Positions 59,820 to 64,000 of a stretch of 64,000 bases of DNA are shown here, piece by piece. The notes below the pieces were generated by a model that ran no database searches, was not told the origin of the DNA, and worked only from the letters and a program-made list of their open reading frames with translations. The stretch is from Phlebopus portentosus (Eukaryota > Basidiomycota > Agaricomycetes > Boletales > Boletinellaceae), in the NCBI GenBank assembly GCA_037892935.1, contig JAYXKI010000005.1, positions 2,542,001-2,606,000 of the forward strand, read 5' to 3'. The translations under genes were made by a program, and so were the position numbers. Positions within the stretch are counted from its first letter, which is position 1. Each line of letters starts with the position of its first letter.

Positions 59820-60690
59820 GGCAATAAGGGTCCAGTCAGGGTCCAGTCAGGGTTGATTCAGGGTCCACTAGGGACAGATTGATCCGATCCAAAATAGAGG
59901 TATACTAAAAAGCCAAGATGAGCTGATAAAAACTATGATATGGGAAAAATAGATCTGCCCCCCCAAATAAGAATTAACATTTTAGGAATGATGTGCAAGT
60001 TTACCAGATGAATGCATGGCAGACTTTATTCACAACTACAACTATTTCACTACTTTGATGTCACCATCACTAAGGGTCATATCTTTATAATTTTTTAAGT
60101 TAAAATATTTAGTAGAATTTGTGAAAATATAAGTGTGTAAGGAGGAATCCTGAATAAAATACAGATCTGCAATAATTGGCAGATTGACATGATTGGCAAA
60201 TAGCCCTAAATAGTGAAATAAGTATATTCCTAGCTCTCTTTCTAAGCATACTCATCTCTTTATCAGAAAAAACCTTATGTCTGGAATATTTTAGAATGGT
60301 CAGAAGTTAGAGAATTTGAGCAAAAATTCTATAGAAATTTCATATAATCTAAAAATTTCTATTCTAATACATGTTAAATTATATTTAAAAGTAAGTTAAT
60401 ATTGTATAAATAAACTTCATACATATTAAGTATTATATATTATATTAAGTTATTTAGTATAAAAGCTAGAGTAATACTGAAAAGAGTAAAATTTAAATAA
60501 GATAAAAACTAGTAATATGTAAAATAGAGTAAAGTGTAACCCCAGAAGCAGAAAGTATATAATATAAATAAATAAATAAAACAATTATATAATCAAGAAG
60601 ACAGCTGACAAAGGGAAGATTATATAACTATATCACATAATATTACATAATCATATTACATAATATTAGGGTTAGAGGGGAAACTTGAGT
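59820..60690. other. AT-rich spacer with GGGTCCAGTCA mini-repeat
   Basis: A short repeat of AGGGTCCAGTC occurs three times at about 59826-59870. From 59900 to 60690 the sequence is strongly A/T-rich with TATA/TAAT runs and no open frame of note. Confidence 0.7.
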
Positions 60691-60743
60691 AGGGTCGTAG
60701 GGTTAAAAATCAGAGCAGACAGACCAGGGTCTAAGAATACTGA

Positions 60744-61860
60744 TATGGCTCTCTCTCATGCAGAAAGTGTCCCCGAATCGGGGACACTCTGTACATGGCT
60801 CAGTGGACATGCCAAAAATGCTAGCATGGCTCTCTCTCATGCAGAAAGTGTCCCCAATTCGGGGACACTCTGTGCATGGCTCAGTGGACATGCCAAAAAA
60901 CTCGGCATGGCTGCCTCTCATGTAGAAAGTGTCCCCAATTCGGGGACACTCTGTGCATGGCTCAGTGGACATGCCAAAAATGCTAGCATGGCTGCCTCTC
61001 ATGCAGAAAGTGTCCCCGATTCAGGGACACTCTGTGCATGGCTTAGAGGACATGCCAAAAAACTTGGCATGGCTCAGAGGACATGCCAAAAAACTCGACA
61101 TGGCTCTCTCTCATGTAGAAAGTGTCCCCAATTCGGGGACACTCTGTGCATAGCTCAGAGGACATGCCAAAAAACTCGGCATGGCTGCCTCTCATGCAGA
61201 AAGTGTCCCCGATTCGGGGACACTCTGTGCACAGCTCAGTGGACATGTCAAAAAACTTGACATGGCTGCCTCTCATGCAGAAAGTGTCCCCGATTCGGGG
61301 ACACTCTGTGCACGGCTCAGTGGACATGCCAAAAAACTCGACATGGCTCTCTCTCATGCAGAAAGTGTCCCCAATTCAGGGACACTCTGTGCATGGCTCA
61401 GTGGACATGCCAAAAAACTCGGCATGGCTGCCTCTCATGCAGAAAGTGTCCCCGATTCAGGAACACTCTGTGCATGGCTCAGTGGACATGCCAAAAAACT
61501 CGGCATGGCTGCCTCTCATGCAGAAAGTGTCCCCGATTCAGGAACACTCTGTGCATGGCTTAGAGGATATGCCAAAAAACTTGGCATGGCTCAGAGGACA
61601 TGCCAAAAAACTCGGCATGGCTCTCTCTCATGCAGAAAGTGTCCCCAATTCAGGGACACTCTGTGCATGGCTCAGTGGACATGCCAAAAAACTCGGCATG
61701 GCTGCCTCTCATGCAGAAAGTGTCCCCGATTCGGGGACACTCTGTGCACGGCTCAGTGGACATGCCAAAAAACTCGACATGGCTGCCTCTCATGCAGAAA
61801 GTGTCCCCGATTCGGGGACACTTGTACTTGGCACCCAGGCCATGCCAAGATTTATTAGTA
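60744..61860. repeat. 81-bp tandem minisatellite with two hairpins per unit
   Basis: Thirteen units, most spaced 80-82 bp. Each has a perfect or near-perfect palindrome of the form GTGTCCCC-GATTC-GGGGACAC (starts at 60767, 60848, 60929, 61010 and on to about 61800). Each also has a second stem CATGCC-AAAAAACTC-GGCATG. Two places (about 61044-61090 and 61562-61610) contain an extra shortened unit that keeps only the second stem; these are about 517 bp apart, showing a higher-order duplication. Because 81 is 27 codons, long frames are open on both strands; I treat these as by-products. Confidence 0.9.
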
Positions 61861-61879
61861 TGGCCTACCTCTCAGGGAG

Positions 61880-62760
61880 AAAGTGCCTCTAATTCAGAGG
61901 CACTTGTGCATAGGTCCGTAGACATAGATTTGGGCAGAGACATTTTTGTATGATATAGTAGCAAATGTCCAGAATATCTGGACACGCAGGTTAGGTACCC
62001 TGTGCATTAAAGCTTGATGTACTCAGTTGTCCAGACTATCCGGACACTACAGTCTGGGCTCTCAGTAATCTCACTACAGTGCCTGTCATGTCCAGATGGT
62101 CTAGATACTCACTGCATTACAGAGGTTCCTAATACATATCTATGTAGTCTATCATATATGAGCTAATACAAACCTACAAAAAATATTGTTTTAGTCTATG
62201 AAAGTTTTATTCGCTATGTATATACTACAAAGTTTTAATATGCAAGCACATATAATCTATACATATATGTAAGAAATTTATTGGACTCCAATATACAATT
62301 TGGGGACACCTGTGCTCGGGTCAGTAGACATGAATTTAGGCAGGGACATTTTTATATAGTATAGTAGCAAATGTCTGGATTATCTGGACATGCAGGAGAG
62401 GGTCCTTATTTTTGAGTGAACTCACAGCAGTCTGTGTCCGGACCATCCAGACAGTGGTGAGGGAAGGCAATGTAATTCTGCACCGGCTCTCCCCCAGTTG
62501 TCCGGACCATCCAGACACATACAGGGAGTCCTTGAATTGCCACTTTTAGAAAATCTACTGTTACCTTGTCACAAATTACACATTACAAAGTTTCAATATG
62601 CAAGCATATACAATCGACACATAATATGTAAGAAATTTGATGGACTCTAGTATATTATGCCAAGTTTACACATATATTTTTTATCTTAGATTTAACAGCT
62701 TCATAGTAGGTGTCCGGATGATCCGGACAAGGGAGGAGGATCCTTTGAGTCACGTGACCT
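61880..62760. repeat. degenerate repeats with TGTCC...GGACA palindromes
   Basis: Contains many imperfect palindromes such as TGTCCAGAATATCTGGACA (61967), TGTCCAGACTATCCGGACA (about 62029) and TGTCCGGATGATCCGGACA (about 62710). A segment at about 61905-61990 recurs at about 62305-62392, and TATGCAAGCA...TGTAAGAAATTT recurs at about 62240-62280 and 62597-62640. So longer units of about 360-400 bp are also duplicated here. No coding signal. Confidence 0.75.
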
Positions 62761-62784
62761 ATAGTGGCACGCGGCGGCTCAGCC

Positions 62785-64000
62785 AGTCTTCTGTCGCCTC
62801 TTCTCTTCTCCAACTTGTCATCACCTCAGGTCAAAATCGATCGGTCCGATTAGCTGCTAGTGTTTATCTCAAGATCACACTCAAGTGTAGATGGGAAGAG
62901 GTACCGTGTTCTCGCTTAATTACATGTTTAAAAGTGCTGACAGGCACTAGGATGAACCAGTTATTCCCGATTCTGAAAAACACCCTCTGCGTACACAATT
63001 TGTTCCCGCCATGATCTCTTTCGCGAGCCTGCTCGACAAAAGCCTTCGTGCACAAGTGGCGGAGACTGTTTCGATAATCGCGGGATACAATTTTCCGGAA
63101 CGACGGGAGGGTCTTGTCAAGGTATGTCCAAGTCAGTTACGGGTCGCATGCTTGAGCTAAGGAACTCGTGAACGCGCTGAATCCTGGACCGGATTCATAC
63201 GCAATCGATCTCTCAGATCTTGAAACTGTGCACTCTATATTTGGACGATGGCGGTCTGAGATGCGCATTAACGAGTTATTCACAGTCCTCAACTTCGTCC
63301 CGGCCCAGTTCGCAGAACCGTTCCTACAAGTTCTCGGTTACACCGCAGGGATGCTCCTCAACGGTCCATTACCTCCAAAGAAAGACGCGGAGACTGGTGC
63401 ACAAGCAATGGTCGGTCCGGGGTCGCCTATGATGGCGTCGTAAGCCAGTCACTCCGTTGTCTTAGTACAGTCTCCCCTCTGGGAATTTTCGAGGAATTTT
63501 CGAGAGCCGGGAGACTATCGATGGCCTTGTTGAAGGCGTTGTCGTACCCAATGTGTCGCTGAGGACGCATGAAGTAGAGCAGTTTGAAGGCGACCCTCTC
63601 GGATATGTGCGTCTCGATCTCTCATCTGCTAGTGCAAGTTCCGCCGCGATTGCTGACGGTCCGACTGCAGGAGGAACGACACGGCGCCAAGCCGCTGCAG
63701 ATGTTCTGCGTGCCCTTGTTGCGACCGGATATGAGGCAGTACGACAGAAATTGTTCTCAGATAGATCGGATTAAGCTTACAGGAGTACGCTTCCGATCCA
63801 CGAGTTGAAGATAGCTGGAAGCGGGAAGACCGGAGTGTATACCTACTCACTGCTGTCGCGACGGTCGGAGCTACCGCTCAGGTGAGGTGCTCTATTCTGT
63901 CGACCTACCTCTCTCAGTCTTTAACCATCTCGCAGCAAGGAGTGACGAGCACAAATGCTCTGGTTGACGTCGTAAACGTGTCCAGGACCTACAAGCCGAT
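62785..64000 (+). pseudogene. CSE1: Cse1/exportin-2 pseudogene fragment, runs off the window
   Basis: Cse1 carries importin alpha out of the nucleus. Recognisable HEAT-repeat blocks: LLQLVITSGQNRSVRLAASV to KCRWEE (ends 62900), DEPVIPDSEKHPLRTQFVPA onward (62951-63121), a block with TVHSIFGRWRSEMRINELF (63162-63443), GLVEGVVVPNVSLRTHEVEQ to DVLRALVATGYEA (about 63520-63740), and LQEYASDPRVEDSWK to YLLTAVATVGATAQ (to 63881). Lesions: no proper N-terminal exon, a stop at 63441 with the next block missing (I estimate more than 100 residues), a frameshift near 63740, an in-frame TAG at 63762-63764 and an indel at the last visible block (VDVV-K-RVQDLQAD). Introns are kept, so it arose by DNA duplication, not retrocopying. 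Confidence 0.8.

Noticed and set aside
60660..60705. Telomere-like TTAGGG/TAGGGTT motifs
   Set aside because: Only two or three scattered, imperfect copies; not an array.
60744..61860. CRISPR-like array
   Set aside because: Regular repeats are present, but the whole unit is repeated with no unique spacers, and the host is a eukaryote.
60685..61892. Long open frames on both strands inside the 81-bp satellite, encoding 27-residue peptide repeats
   Set aside because: They follow from the period being a multiple of three with few stops. Both strands are open, the frame shifts at the shortened units, and there is no promoter or splice context. The conserved feature is the hairpin, not the peptide.

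Overview
The window is nuclear DNA of a filamentous basidiomycete fungus, most likely an Agaricomycete. Nearly every gene is cut by short GT-AG introns of about 50-65 bases. The gene set is fungal: eIF2B gamma, Nog1, exportin Cse1 relics, a Zn2Cys6 regulator, a GH5 exo-glucanase with an N-terminal membrane anchor, a TRP-like channel and an aminopeptidase P. I joined exons by hand from splice signals and reading phase. For most multi-exon genes the summed exon length is divisible by three, which supports the model.

Layout. 0.5-2.3 kb (-): FAD monooxygenase of the salicylate-hydroxylase type. 4.1-5.9 kb (-): secreted aspartic protease with a GPI-like tail. 6.6-8.2 kb (-): eIF2B gamma. 8.4-9.5 kb (-): pyroglutamyl peptidase. 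10.9-14.6 kb (+): large nuclear scaffold-like protein with PCNA-box-like ends. 14.9-18.4 kb (+): membrane-anchored amidohydrolase with 12 exons, one of 7 nt. 19.0-22.0 kb (-): TRP-like channel. 22-27 kb: poorly coding, one possible two-exon gene. 27.3-30.1 kb (-): Zn2Cys6 transcription factor. 30-38 kb: gene-poor, with a diverged tandem duplication of a decayed gene. 38.9-41.5 kb (-): GH5 exo-1,3-beta-glucanase. 43.9-44.8 kb (+): OM14-like membrane protein. 46.1-48.3 kb (-): Nog1. 48.6-49.1 kb: small hAT-type MITE. 49.7-51.1 kb: UIM protein (+) and SERBP1-like protein (-), facing each other. 51.2-55.2 kb: hAT transposon. 56.1-59.3 kb (+): aminopeptidase P with a long disordered N-terminal region. 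59.7-64 kb: repeat-rich block between two inverted, broken Cse1 gene fragments.

The most notable region is 48-64 kb. It holds (i) an apparently intact hAT DNA transposon of 4,048 bp with perfect 20-bp inverted repeats, a perfect 8-bp target duplication, an open six-exon transposase and a second uncharacterised ORF, inserted 44 bp upstream of a host start codon; (ii) an unrelated 474-bp non-autonomous hAT element; (iii) an 81-bp minisatellite whose units each carry two hairpins, with one copy showing paired changes in both arms; and (iv) two inverted Cse1 pseudogene fragments flanking that satellite. The housekeeping genes (eIF2B gamma, Nog1, pyroglutamyl peptidase, aminopeptidase P) are ordinary and show no operon-like arrangement.
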